From positions 1,736,001 through 1,800,000 of the forward strand of contig NZ_CP007451.1 in NCBI RefSeq assembly GCF_000626635.1: a DNA stretch of 64,000 nucleotides, in the 5' to 3' direction. This document shows, piece by piece, positions 8,267 through 16,843 of the stretch. A program made the position numbers and the translations under genes. Source of the DNA: Draconibacterium orientale (GTDB lineage Bacteria > Bacteroidota > Bacteroidia > Bacteroidales > Prolixibacteraceae). How positions within the stretch are numbered: position 1 is the first letter of the stretch; every line of letters starts with the position of its first letter. The notes under the pieces were generated by a model. That model did not search any database. It saw only the letters and a list, made by a program, of their open reading frames with translations, and had not been told where the DNA came from.

Positions 8267-8986
8267 TTACTTTTCTTCGGGCAAAACAATTTCCACAAGT
8301 GTTCCTTCTTCCAAATCAGTGGTTGTGAGTTTATATTTCTCGCCCTGTTTTTGCTGAAGGATATTGAGGCGTTCTTTCATCAGTTTTGTGCCTTTCCCGT
8401 TCTTTTGTTGCTGTATTTCTTTTGCGGCTTTACGGCCAATTCCGTTGTCGGTGATTGTGATTAATACAAATGCGTCTTTCTTCATAACATCTATTTTTAA
8501 ATGTTTCTCACCTCTTTTATTCTGAAGACCATGAACGATGGCATTTTCAACAAAAGGCTGCAAAAGTAGCGATGGCACCTGCGTATTGTGCGCATCAATT
8601 GTTTCGTCAACAAGAACCTCAAATTCAAAATCAAAACGCAGTTTTTCAAGGTTTAAATACTGCCTAATCAGTTCCAGCTCTTCGGCCAGCGACACCTCTT
8701 CCTTTTCTGAATTATTCAGCACTTTTCGAATCAATCCGGCAAAATCGCTTAAATACAAATGGGCCTCGCGGCCCTTGTTTTGCTGAACCAGGTTTTGCAC
8801 CGAGTTCAAACTGTTAAAAAGAAAATGGGGGTTCATCTGACTCCGGATAGCCGTGAGTTCCAACTCCCGGAGTCGCCTTTTTTGCTCCTCCTTTCGGAAT
8901 TGCCGCCGAACCCGCCATTTCCATAGTAGTAAACCTATTATTAAAATGGTTAGGATGCTGAGTAATACTACTATTATAATTTGCAA
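8267..8986 (-). CDS. LytS-type sensor histidine kinase, without a sensory domain
   Basis: 239 residues. One N-terminal transmembrane helix (about 2-24) is followed by a short basic linker and the His_kinase module: phospho-acceptor His54 in QMNPHFLFNSLNSVQ, the N-box LLLQPFVENAIVHGL, and the G-box DNGIGRKAA of the ATPase domain. Most Bacteroidota relatives carry TPR or beta-propeller sensory parts; here none is present, so sensing must use the membrane helix or a partner. The gene immediately upstream, 11 bases away, encodes a secreted protein and may supply the signal. The cognate regulator is most likely that at 6902-7654. The C-terminus ends exactly where the repeat at 8176-8260 begins. 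Confidence 0.9.
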   Translation of the reverse strand: MQIIIVVLLSILTILIIGLLLWKWRVRRQFRKEEQKRRLRELELTAIRSQMNPHFLFNSLNSVQNLVQQNKGREAHLYLSDFAGLIRKVLNNSEKEEVSLAEELELIRQYLNLEKLRFDFEFEVLVDETIDAHNTQVPSLLLQPFVENAIVHGLQNKRGEKHLKIDVMKKDAFVLITITDNGIGRKAAKEIQQQKNGKGTKLMKERLNILQQKQGEKYKLTTTDLEEGTLVEIVLPEEK

Positions 8987-8997
8987 CTGCGATTTAT

Positions 8998-11274
8998 TCA
9001 GTTCTTTTTTTTAGGCTGCAGGTTTTGTTTGCATAAATTCATACCACTTACCATATTTCGGTCAAATCCTATTCGAACACCATCCTTATCGTAAGCAATA
9101 AAATGTCCTTTACCGGATTTAAAAATGGAGCCTAACTGAACTTTGTGGTTAATTAAAAATAGCTGATATGCAACAGGATTGGCCCGTTTGGTATAGTCCA
9201 TCCACTCCTGAATGTTGCTTCCTTCGGTTACCAGAACAAAATTTATCTCCGGATTTTCTTTGGCAAGCTCATCAAAGTAATAGCGCTCTTTCGACCAATT
9301 TTTAGTTACATAGAACAAAGCGGGCTTGTTACCCAAAAAGTCTTTTAAATATTTCGCCTCTCCTTTTTCATTAAAGAATTTGGTATTGGGCACATAATCC
9401 TTTTTGTCCCATTCAGATTGCGTGCTTATAATGCCTTCAAGCGATTGACTAAATCCTGGATCATTGCATAAGCGCAGCATCAAATCAAGGTATTTTTCAA
9501 CTTCATTTTTACGATATATTTGAGCTTCTGATTCCTGATTATAAATAGTTGTTTTTTCCTGAAGCAACATTTCTGCAATTTGTCCGTAAAGCGCAGGGCC
9601 TGCCAGTAGCGCTTTTGCTATTTCAATTTTATTGGGTAAGTCACCATAAAATCGCAGCTCATTTGAAGGTGTACTTACGATTTCGAACCCGAAATAATTT
9701 ACACTGCGTACCTTTTTTACGGTTTGTAAATAATAGGACAAATAACTGTTGGCAAACTGTCTGGAGAAAACACCATTTGCATTGTATATTTCATGAATTT
9801 CAATTTCATTTAAAACCTTGTTTAAATAGTCCAGGTCCACAATGTCTTCATCAGGAAAATATACTTGTCCCCAGTTCACCCGCTGCTTATATTCCCACGT
9901 TGAAAGAAATTCAAGAACACCACACATCAAATTGGCTTTTAGCTCATTTCGTACGAAATCGAAAACATATGCCGGGATAGCTTCCTTATATGCCATCGAT
10001 TTTACATCAAAATTATCAATGGCATCTCTTAAATTAACGAATTTCATATTGGAGCTCCACCACCAGTAAATGCTATTAAAATTCATTCTTTGCTCAAGCC
10101 ATTCATACTCTTTGTTAAAATTATAAAGCAGTTCCTGAGCGGCTGCAAAATCACCCGAGAACTCGACATCCCAAGGGAATTCACCGTTTGCAATTAAATG
10201 AATGTTGCTCCCCGGCTCGGCATATAAAGAAATGGTAGGTAATTCAGCCGAGGAATTAGATTGACCAAATAACAAAAAAACCAATCCCGGATTTTCTAGT
10301 TCTGTTTCAATGTGAAAAGTATTGCTCTCGTCCAAAAATACTGTCTCCTGATAAAGTTCAGTCCCATAGGGATTTCGCAATATTGCCAGCGTAACCTTCT
10401 TATTGATCACTCCACTCACAGTTCCTGAAACAATTAAACGAGTGCCTGTCTTCTCTTTAAGATTTAACAGTTTTATACTTTCCTCGTTATAAAACAAACT
10501 GTAATAATTACCATTAATAAATCTTGAATGTTTGGTTGAATCCAATGAAATGCTTTGGTATTCCCGAAGAAATTTTTCCTGATCATTGATGGAATAATTT
10601 AGAGTGTAAAGGCCGGGCTTTTCGTCCCATCTTTGATTCGTTACCGACAGAACATGATCCTTTGTTGCAATATCAACATCATACTTCTGTGGATCCAGCA
10701 TCTCACTCTTTACCTGAAAGAGCAACTGAACAGATTTGGTTATTTGAGGTATCGCTTTGGTGTTAAAAGCTTCTATTTGCCGGTTCTTTGAGACTTGATC
10801 AAATGCTTTTTTGTCTAACCTCTTTTTTGCAGCCAATAAAACTTCATCGCGGTTGTAAAGCTTAAGCTCACTGGTTTCTTCATTAAACTCATATTTAAAA
10901 AGTATATTACAAACCAAATTCTCGTACGCATCAGTTCTAGCTCCTCCGTAATACTCATTTTGAAACTCCGGATATTCGTAATCCCTGTATGCAAATGGAA
11001 TTTCACCAGGCTTTTGGAGAGTGTTTTTGCTAACAGTTACAAATAGCAATTTTTTGTTATCTGGCTCGGTCGTTCTATATTCTATTTCCAAAATCTTTGT
11101 CCATAGAAATTCATTCAATTTTTCTCCATCTTCTGATTGATGGTAGATCGATTTATTGAACTGATAGATGTATTCCTTCCCGGTTTCAGGCCGTAAAAGA
11201 ATAACTTCGTTTTGGGCGAAAGAGGAAAAACAAATAAGAAGGAGAAATAAGCTTATAAACGGGATTGTTTTCAT
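8998..11274 (-). CDS. Large secreted protein with thioredoxin-like C-terminal part lacking CxxC
   Basis: About 758 residues from the ATG at 11274, chosen because it directly begins a signal peptide (MKTIPFISLFLLLICFSSFA); upstream ATGs at 11280 and 11304 would add a poor extension. The middle of the protein has a beta-rich region (RLIVSGTVSGVINKKVTLAI, then an FHIETELENPG segment) of the DUF4369 style found in Bacteroidota periplasmic thioredoxin-fold proteins. The last about 130 residues resemble an AhpC/thioredoxin domain (KYLKDFLGNKPALFYV, HFIAYDKDGVRIG), but the active-site CxxC position reads KNWSKE, so no redox activity is expected. It is the first gene of the LytS/LytR operon, 11 bases before the kinase. 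Function unknown; a signal-input role is a guess from position. Confidence 0.7.
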   Translation of the reverse strand: MKTIPFISLFLLLICFSSFAQNEVILLRPETGKEYIYQFNKSIYHQSEDGEKLNEFLWTKILEIEYRTTEPDNKKLLFVTVSKNTLQKPGEIPFAYRDYEYPEFQNEYYGGARTDAYENLVCNILFKYEFNEETSELKLYNRDEVLLAAKKRLDKKAFDQVSKNRQIEAFNTKAIPQITKSVQLLFQVKSEMLDPQKYDVDIATKDHVLSVTNQRWDEKPGLYTLNYSINDQEKFLREYQSISLDSTKHSRFINGNYYSLFYNEESIKLLNLKEKTGTRLIVSGTVSGVINKKVTLAILRNPYGTELYQETVFLDESNTFHIETELENPGLVFLLFGQSNSSAELPTISLYAEPGSNIHLIANGEFPWDVEFSGDFAAAQELLYNFNKEYEWLEQRMNFNSIYWWWSSNMKFVNLRDAIDNFDVKSMAYKEAIPAYVFDFVRNELKANLMCGVLEFLSTWEYKQRVNWGQVYFPDEDIVDLDYLNKVLNEIEIHEIYNANGVFSRQFANSYLSYYLQTVKKVRSVNYFGFEIVSTPSNELRFYGDLPNKIEIAKALLAGPALYGQIAEMLLQEKTTIYNQESEAQIYRKNEVEKYLDLMLRLCNDPGFSQSLEGIISTQSEWDKKDYVPNTKFFNEKGEAKYLKDFLGNKPALFYVTKNWSKERYYFDELAKENPEINFVLVTEGSNIQEWMDYTKRANPVAYQLFLINHKVQLGSIFKSGKGHFIAYDKDGVRIGFDRNMVSGMNLCKQNLQPKKKN

Positions 11275-11409
11275 AGCCATAAATTTAAAGATTATGTTAC
11301 TCAAATTTGGCTGCTATTATTGAAATTTAAAAGGGCAACTTATCGAACGGTTAGTTTGGTTTATTTAACGGAAGGAAAAAGGATAAAGGATGATTGATGA
11401 AAAGTTAAT

Positions 11410-11492
11410 TTCACGCAAAGGCGCAAAGGTTTCGCAAAGCACGCTAAATGATTTGATTGCGATCTTCACGCTTCTCCCAATCTTTGCGTGAA
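11410..11492. repeat. ACGCAAAG dispersed repeat, palindromic copy
   Basis: Starts TTCACGCAAAGGCGCAAAGG, then TTTCGCAAAG, and ends CTTTGCGTGAA. It lies between the OmpH-like gene and the large secreted protein gene. Confidence 0.8.
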
Positions 11493-11502
11493 CAAATTAA
11501 AT

Positions 11503-12018
11503 TTATTCTCCTTTTATCGCCTTCAAAACCGCTGGTGTTAAATCCTCGCTTTCGGGCGAGATATAGGCCACGTTCCCGGCACTTACATCGAGCACATAGG
11601 TAAAGTTTTGTGCACCGGCAATGTTGCTGATTTCCTGGTTAATTTGCTTGTACAGGGGCTGAATGAGTTCCATGTTGCGGTTTTGCAACTGCTGTTGTGC
11701 AGTTTGGTTGTATGCTTGTATTTTTTGCGATTGCTCTAAAATTTCATTTTGCCGGGTTTGCTTTACAAAATCGGAATACCCATCACTTTCGGCTTCAAAC
11801 TTTTCAATGGCAGCTTCATGCTCGGCAATCATTTCCTCGTAAATCTCCTGCATATCTTTTGATTCCTGCTCTATAATCGATTGAAGACTATCGAGCATCG
11901 GGTGTTTTTGTACCAGCTCCTGAATATTTACATGCCCGATTTTTAATGTACTTTGGGCGTTTGCAACCGTAGCAATGAAGAGGATTACAACGGCAGACAA
12001 CAGAAATTTTATTTTCAT
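11503..12018 (-). CDS. OmpH/Skp family periplasmic chaperone
   Basis: 171 residues: signal peptide to about residue 21 (VANAQS), then the Skp opening LKIGHVNIQELVQKHP and a long charged, glutamine-rich helical region (about 45-130) that would form the coiled-coil tentacles, closing with LTPAVLKAIKGE, where family members typically end in a DLT..V motif. Skp-type trimers hold unfolded outer-membrane proteins in the periplasm. It stands alone, not next to bamA or a second ompH, so it may be a stand-alone paralogue rather than the main Skp. The family call is good, the physiological client is unknown. Confidence 0.85.
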   Translation of the reverse strand: MKIKFLLSAVVILFIATVANAQSTLKIGHVNIQELVQKHPMLDSLQSIIEQESKDMQEIYEEMIAEHEAAIEKFEAESDGYSDFVKQTRQNEILEQSQKIQAYNQTAQQQLQNRNMELIQPLYKQINQEISNIAGAQNFTYVLDVSAGNVAYISPESEDLTPAVLKAIKGE

Positions 12019-12584
12019 AGTCTATAATTTAAGATTTTGAGCAAAGATGATTGAATTATTGCCCCAATACAGCTAAAAGAAGTTAAACCTGTTTGGCTTA
12101 TTCGTTAACAAACCAAAAGAGTTGGAGCCGATTCTTAAATTATGTTTCTATTCTTAAAATTTTTACACAAAAAACATTCATGATTTATGGAATCACCAAC
12201 AGGGATGAAAGTGAGGCCTAACGACAGCATTTCATAAAAAAATCAGATTACAAGGCGCATACAGCAATTGTGCGTTGAATAACTGATTATTTGCGCCTTT
12301 GATTTACTTCTCATCAACCCCGGGTTTCACCCGAGGTTAGTTACATTTTATCCCTTCGGGATATTGAATTGGAATACCAAGTTAAGACGACTTTATTGGC
12401 CAGCTATGTCGGAATTGCAAATTCTTCATGACGCTAAAAGCGTCTAATGTTATTAACCCGGTGCGTAGCGCTGGGATGAAATGACCAAAGCGAAATCGTC
12501 CGGCGAAGAAAGCAGATCGAAGCCAGACGGTGCTTCCGGACGAAATACAAAAGGCAATACACCTAAAAAGATGGGGACTTTCAG
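12019..12584. repeat. Non-coding stretch with a cluster of small palindromes
   Basis: No gene is seen. From about 12310 several hairpins follow one another: AACCCCGGGT-TTC-ACCCGAGGTT, TATCCC-TTC-GGGATA, GACGCT-AAA-AGCGTC (about 12431-12445) and a longer TCGTCCGG ... CCGGACGA pair (about 12497-12544). This resembles the palindromic intergenic repeats common in Bacteroidota genomes. Reading frames crossing it (for example 12481-12897 plus) have no protein-like features. Confidence 0.6.
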
Positions 12585-12610
12585 AAAAAAGGGCGGAAAA
12601 CCGCCCTTCA
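12585..12610 (-). terminator. Intrinsic terminator of the LolA-like gene
   Basis: On the minus strand AAGGGCGG-TTTT-CCGCCCTT followed directly by a T run, about 25 bases after the stop codon at 12634. Confidence 0.85.
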
Positions 12611-12633
12611 ACATTTCTTTATGTAGTTCAATA

Positions 12634-13344
12634 TTAATTCGCTGGCTTTTCAAAAAGAGCATCGTCAAGTGGTTCATCTATTTTAATTTCATCCATAACC
12701 AACGACTGTTTACCCATTGGCATTTCAATCTCAATTTTATGAGCCATTTTAATGCCTTGTACGTCTTTGTACTCTACCATTTTAGTTACAATATCTATCG
12801 ATTGCCCCATGGCTTCAGCTGTCGTTTCTACTTTCGAAACCATATAATCGTCGGCATTAATATAGTAGGATTGAACCGCTCCATCCTTGTCGGTTAGTTT
12901 CAGCTTATAGGCTTCGGTGCCATCAACATCAACTTTACCCAGCAATTCGATGTTACTGCCTTTTTCTTTGTAGTTGTAAAGGGCGCCTTCCATATCGGCC
13001 TGATTCATTGCTTGTTTTAACTGGTCGCCTTCCAGCTCCTGAACACCGGCTCCCATCATTGGGTTAACCATCCATCCGTTTTCGCCATTAAAAGCGCTGG
13101 TGGTTTTTTGCCCCATCATTTCCACATCTACCCTGAATTTATTCGGTTTTTTCACTTTAATTTCCATGGGGATTTCCATTCCCATCATAATCACTTTGGC
13201 TTTAACATTGAATGTTTTTACATCGGCCATTTTATCCATACCATTGGCTTTGTAGTAATTATCCAATACTTTGTCGAGCGATTGTGCTTGTGTGCTGATT
13301 AATGCAAAAAGCATTACGGCGGCTAATAAAAAGGTACGTTTCAT
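12634..13344 (-). CDS. LolA-like outer-membrane lipoprotein-sorting fold protein
   Basis: 236 residues with a signal peptide (cleavage near TQAQS, residue 21). The rest has the alternating beta-strand pattern of the LolA/LolB or DUF4292-type fold: FNVKAKVIMMGMEIPMEIKV, KKPNKFRVDVEMMGQ, FNGENGWMV, GTEAYKLKLTDKDG and YYINADDYMVSKVE, which are typical of proteins annotated 'outer membrane lipoprotein-sorting protein'. It is unusually methionine-rich. In Bacteroidota such proteins are numerous and not all carry lipoproteins, so the transport role is inferred only from fold. It is monocistronic with its own terminator, and the flavin reductase gene lies about 176 bases upstream. Confidence 0.75.
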   Translation of the reverse strand: MKRTFLLAAVMLFALISTQAQSLDKVLDNYYKANGMDKMADVKTFNVKAKVIMMGMEIPMEIKVKKPNKFRVDVEMMGQKTTSAFNGENGWMVNPMMGAGVQELEGDQLKQAMNQADMEGALYNYKEKGSNIELLGKVDVDGTEAYKLKLTDKDGAVQSYYINADDYMVSKVETTAEAMGQSIDIVTKMVEYKDVQGIKMAHKIEIEMPMGKQSLVMDEIKIDEPLDDALFEKPAN

Positions 13345-13520
13345 TCGTTTGTGTTTTTAAGTTTTTAAAGGTAATCCATGGAACTCGCATTAAACTACTC
13401 ACTCTTAAAAAAGAAGTATTTCGTATGCTCGTTTCATTTTGAATCTATTTGTATAAAATTAAGTGCCAAGAATTAATACTACTAAAATACAAATATTACA
13501 TTCGGATTCAAATAGGGGTA

Positions 13521-14189
13521 TTAAAAATAAATTTCGGCAATAATATTGGCATAATCCACACCTTTTTCAATCAGCATATCGCGCACTTCTACAACCATCA
13601 GCGCCTTTCCGCAGAGGTAATATTTTACATCCGGCAATTCAGTCAGGCTCTCCAGGTAATCGGTAACCCTTCCGGGAAAAACATCGCACGATTGTTCCTG
13701 CGAACAGCAACGTATATATTTTTCCCCCAGCGACCATTCCAGTTCATCCTCGAAATAAAACTGGTTTAACTGCCGCACCCCGTGAATTAGGGTTTTATTC
13801 GCTGAAATTCCCGACCGGTACATGGCATAGAAAGGCGCAATTCCGGTTCCGGTGGCAATCCACCAGGCCGGCTCATTGGTTCCTAAAAAACTTCCGTACG
13901 GTTCCGACACGTATAAGGTATCTCCCGGAATCATGGCTGCCATTTTAGGGGTTAAAAAACCATCGTCTTTAATGTTAAACAGGATCCGGATCTCGTCTTC
14001 CTGATTACCGCTGCAAATGCTGTAAATACGCGGCGCATGTTCGGTATCCACACCTATTTTCACCACTTGTCCGGGCAAAAATTCAGCATTCCGCTGAAAC
14101 GAAATTACATGTACGCCAGGTGAAATCTCTTCGTTATTGGTTATTAACTGTTTAACTAATTGAGGTTCTTTTTTTGTTTTTGCTGACAT
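13521..14189 (-). CDS. FAD/NAD(P)-binding oxidoreductase of the ferredoxin-NADP reductase family
   Basis: 222-residue soluble flavoprotein, shorter than full ferredoxin-NADP reductases but complete. The FAD domain has the RIYSICSG signature (the RxYS motif), and the NAD(P) domain has IATGTGIAPFYAMYRSG; the protein ends in the aromatic EIYF, as usual for the family. Such enzymes move electrons between NAD(P)H and ferredoxin, flavodoxin or a haem partner. No iron-sulfur or globin domain is fused, and no partner gene adjoins, so the acceptor is unknown. The PHP protein gene ends 45 bases upstream, and the two might be cotranscribed. Confidence 0.85.
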   Translation of the reverse strand: MSAKTKKEPQLVKQLITNNEEISPGVHVISFQRNAEFLPGQVVKIGVDTEHAPRIYSICSGNQEDEIRILFNIKDDGFLTPKMAAMIPGDTLYVSEPYGSFLGTNEPAWWIATGTGIAPFYAMYRSGISANKTLIHGVRQLNQFYFEDELEWSLGEKYIRCCSQEQSCDVFPGRVTDYLESLTELPDVKYYLCGKALMVVEVRDMLIEKGVDYANIIAEIYF

Positions 14190-14233
14190 TTAAATCCAAA
14201 TAGAAAATTACAGCATCGTAACAAACCTTACAA

Positions 14234-15334
14234 CTAATTGTTTCGGAAAGTGAATGTTACTACAAGCGGATCATCAACACCGGTAAGCAAATTATTTACC
14301 CGGTAATACACATCCAGACTTCCGCTATTTGCCACCTCATCCGAATTACCGCTCAAACTCAGCGCCGAAACATGATGCGCTTTAAGCGTAATCGTTTCAG
14401 GCGCATCGAAACCCACACCCGGCTGAACCAGCTCCAACTCGTAATCTACATCCGAATTATTGGTGATTTTTACCACCTTCGATTCCTTGTTTTTTAGTTT
14501 TAGTGGCGTTTTCTTAAATTCCAACGACTGGAAAAAAAGCGGCTCCAGGAATTCAGAACGCCCCACAATCGTATTGTCAAAATAAACAGCAGTACGCCCA
14601 TCGAACAGGGCTTCTTTAATTCCACCAATGGTACGGCTTTTGGCAAAAACAAGGGTTAATGGCCGGTGTCCGTCGTTCACATCCATTGGCCCGTGCACAT
14701 CGGAATTTCCCAGCATGGTTAGCATTTTTTCGTTGGCCCAATCCAAAGCCTCCGGGCAAAACTCCCAGTTATAAACTTCAATTCCGTGTAACATATCATT
14801 CTCGAAAAAATAGGAATGTTCGTCCCACCACAATACAGAGTCGGGTTGCTGGGCATCCCAGCACGGGTGATTCCACATAAGAAATGCACCCTGATCGCGC
14901 GCCTCTTTTACAGCGTCCTGCACATCATCCAGTTCCAGCAAATTGGCATTTGTTATAAACAAGGCATTAAAGTGCCCCGGCGGCATGCTGCGTGTAATCT
15001 CCGCGCCTTTAATCAGTAGTATATCTGATTGATCGGCCAATGGTTTTGCCAAATCGTACGAGCGGTTATGGTCGGCCACCACATCAATCGAATGCGGACG
15101 ATATTCGATATGATCGGTAATTGAAATGGCATCCAAACCCTCGTTCCAGGCCTCTTCAATACGAACCGTTGGCCAAACCGTTCCGTCAGAAAATACGGTG
15201 TGCATGTGTAAATCGCACTTTAGTGTTTGGTAACCACTAATATTCGGAATATTAATAATTCGTCGTGACTGTGCATAAAGTAACCCACTGCTAACAACGA
15301 GCAATACAATTATAAATCCAAATTTTTTCATCAT
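14234..15334 (-). CDS. Secreted PHP-domain metal-dependent phosphoesterase
   Basis: About 366 residues from the ATG at 15334; the longer open frame to 15376 adds 14 residues that would spoil the signal peptide (MMKKFGFIIVLLVVSSGLLYA). The PHP domain follows, with metal ligands in DLHMHTVFSDG, ISITDHIEY, MWNHPCW and LGNSDVHGPMD. From about residue 260 a beta-sandwich-like C-terminal domain (LKLKNKESKVVKITNNSDVDYELEL in two parts) is added. PHP enzymes hydrolyse phosphate esters with a trinuclear metal site; exported members in Bacteroidota have no assigned substrate. Probably periplasmic. Confidence 0.85.
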   Translation of the reverse strand: MMKKFGFIIVLLVVSSGLLYAQSRRIINIPNISGYQTLKCDLHMHTVFSDGTVWPTVRIEEAWNEGLDAISITDHIEYRPHSIDVVADHNRSYDLAKPLADQSDILLIKGAEITRSMPPGHFNALFITNANLLELDDVQDAVKEARDQGAFLMWNHPCWDAQQPDSVLWWDEHSYFFENDMLHGIEVYNWEFCPEALDWANEKMLTMLGNSDVHGPMDVNDGHRPLTLVFAKSRTIGGIKEALFDGRTAVYFDNTIVGRSEFLEPLFFQSLEFKKTPLKLKNKESKVVKITNNSDVDYELELVQPGVGFDAPETITLKAHHVSALSLSGNSDEVANSGSLDVYYRVNNLLTGVDDPLVVTFTFRNN

Positions 15335-15486
15335 GCCGGAAGATTTTAGGTCAATATATCTGATTATAAATATCACCGAAAGTAATTAACATTCAAATAT
15401 TATCATATTAATTTTTTATGAATTGTAAATGAATGGTTAAATTTAGGAAAATTAACACACTCTTTTTAATATTTTTAAAAAGAAGC

Positions 15487-15517
15487 TTGTTTCATATTTA
15501 AAATATTCTGATTTTTG
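15487..15517 (+). promoter_or_regulatory. Candidate promoter of the ROK regulator gene
   Basis: TTG at 15487-15489 and GATTTTTG at 15510-15517, 20 bases apart, one mismatch from the Bacteroidota TTTG / TAnnTTTG pattern. The start codon is only 11 bases further, so the leader would be very short. Confidence 0.4.
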
Positions 15518-15528
15518 CATTCACAGTT

Positions 15529-16746
15529 ATGGAAAAACTATTTAAAACTACAGGAAATCAAAGTCAGGCAGTTGAGCTCAAAAAGATTGCCCAGAAAAAG
15601 CAGATTCTGCGTTCAATCTATTTTAACGGCCCGCTATCAAATTCCGACCTTGCCCGCCAAATTAAATTAAGCACACCAAAAATAAACAGCTTACTACTCG
15701 AGCTAATTGAAGATCAACTAGTAACTGAGTTGGGACGCGGCGATTCGAGTGGTGGCCGGCGCCCGAATATTTACGGATTGATTGAAAACGGTTTTTATGT
15801 AGTTGGAATAACCATAAATGTAGCCCGTACCATTATTTCCATTTTTAACAGCTGCAACCAGGAGGTTAGCGGCCCGCATTATTTCCCCATAAAAATGTCG
15901 TCGGACATTAACATTTTTAACCAGGTAAATGCAGAGCTTGAGAAGGTTATAAAAGACAGCAATATCGATCGTGAAAAGATACTGGTGGCCGGACTTGAAT
16001 TACCGGGTTTAATCAATCAAAAAGAAGGGATTAACCAAACGTATTTCCCGGAAGAAAAAGACCTGTTTTCGAAACTGCAGAAGATATTCGGAATACCGGT
16101 TTTTATTAGCCACGATGCCAAACTGCGCACTTTTGCCGAACAGTATTTTGGGTTGGCAAAAGGCAAGAAAAACGTATTGATGCTGCAAGCCGACTGGGGT
16201 TTAGGACTGGGTATTATTATTAACGGGAGATTGTACACCGGAAAATCGGGTTACTCGGGCGAATTCGGACACCTCCCACTGGCCGATAACGGCGTACTTT
16301 GTGTGTGCGGGAAACAAGGGTGTTTAGAAACCATAGTATCGGCCAACGCCATTGCCCGGCAAGCGCGCGAGGGAATTGAGCAAGGCCATTCTTCGCTGAT
16401 AAAAGAACTGGTAAAAGACGATTTAAACAAAATAGATATTTCTACCGTTATTCAGGCTGCCAACTCCGGCGATCAGTTTGCCATTTCGCTATTCTCTGAA
16501 GTGGGGAAATGGCTGGGACGAGGAATGGCTTATCTGATTCAGATTTTTAACCCTGAATTGATCATTATTGGTGGACAAGTTGCCGTGGCCAGTCAGTTTA
16601 TCCTGGCGCCTATACAACAAGCCATTCATACATTTAGTAACCGCGATATAAGCAACGAAACCCAAATTCTGTTTTCGGAACTGGGAACCAAAGCAGGAAC
16701 TATGGGAGCAGCAGCCTATGCGCTGGAAAGAATCTCAAAAAAATAA
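15529..16746 (+). CDS. ROK family transcriptional regulator (NagC/Mlc-like)
   Basis: 405 residues. An N-terminal winged helix (about 20-80: KKQILRSIYFNGPLSNSDLARQ, in NagC style 'shut-down' HTH) precedes a ROK sugar-binding domain. The domain has the nucleotide/sugar residues around GLELPG and the zinc-binding segment EFGHLPL followed by CVCGKQGCLE. Family members repress sugar uptake and catabolic genes until bound by a sugar or sugar phosphate. The next two genes on the same strand encode NagB-type proteins, so N-acetylglucosamine-6-phosphate or glucosamine-6-phosphate is the likely effector. A nested palindrome between this gene and the next (16751-16809) is a plausible operator. Confidence 0.88.
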   Translation: MEKLFKTTGNQSQAVELKKIAQKKQILRSIYFNGPLSNSDLARQIKLSTPKINSLLLELIEDQLVTELGRGDSSGGRRPNIYGLIENGFYVVGITINVARTIISIFNSCNQEVSGPHYFPIKMSSDINIFNQVNAELEKVIKDSNIDREKILVAGLELPGLINQKEGINQTYFPEEKDLFSKLQKIFGIPVFISHDAKLRTFAEQYFGLAKGKKNVLMLQADWGLGLGIIINGRLYTGKSGYSGEFGHLPLADNGVLCVCGKQGCLETIVSANAIARQAREGIEQGHSSLIKELVKDDLNKIDISTVIQAANSGDQFAISLFSEVGKWLGRGMAYLIQIFNPELIIIGGQVAVASQFILAPIQQAIHTFSNRDISNETQILFSELGTKAGTMGAAAYALERISKK

Positions 16747-16750
16747 ACGA

Positions 16751-16809
16751 TGAAACGAGCATGTAAAATATTACATCCAAGAGGAATATTAAAATACGTG
16801 CGAGTTTCA
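16751..16809. promoter_or_regulatory. Nested palindromes, possible operator of the ROK regulator
   Basis: Outer arms TGAAACGAGCATGTA and TACGTGCGAGTTTCA are near-complements; an inner perfect inverted repeat ATGTAA-AATA-TTACAT lies at 16761-16776. It ends 35 bases before the NagB-PIG-L start. Confidence 0.45.
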
Positions 16810-16843
16810 TACTATACCGCTAAAAACAAACAATTTTAAGAGT

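Noticed and set aside
12481-12897. 138-residue plus-strand frame
   Set aside because: Covers palindromes and the antisense of the LolA-like gene; no conserved features.
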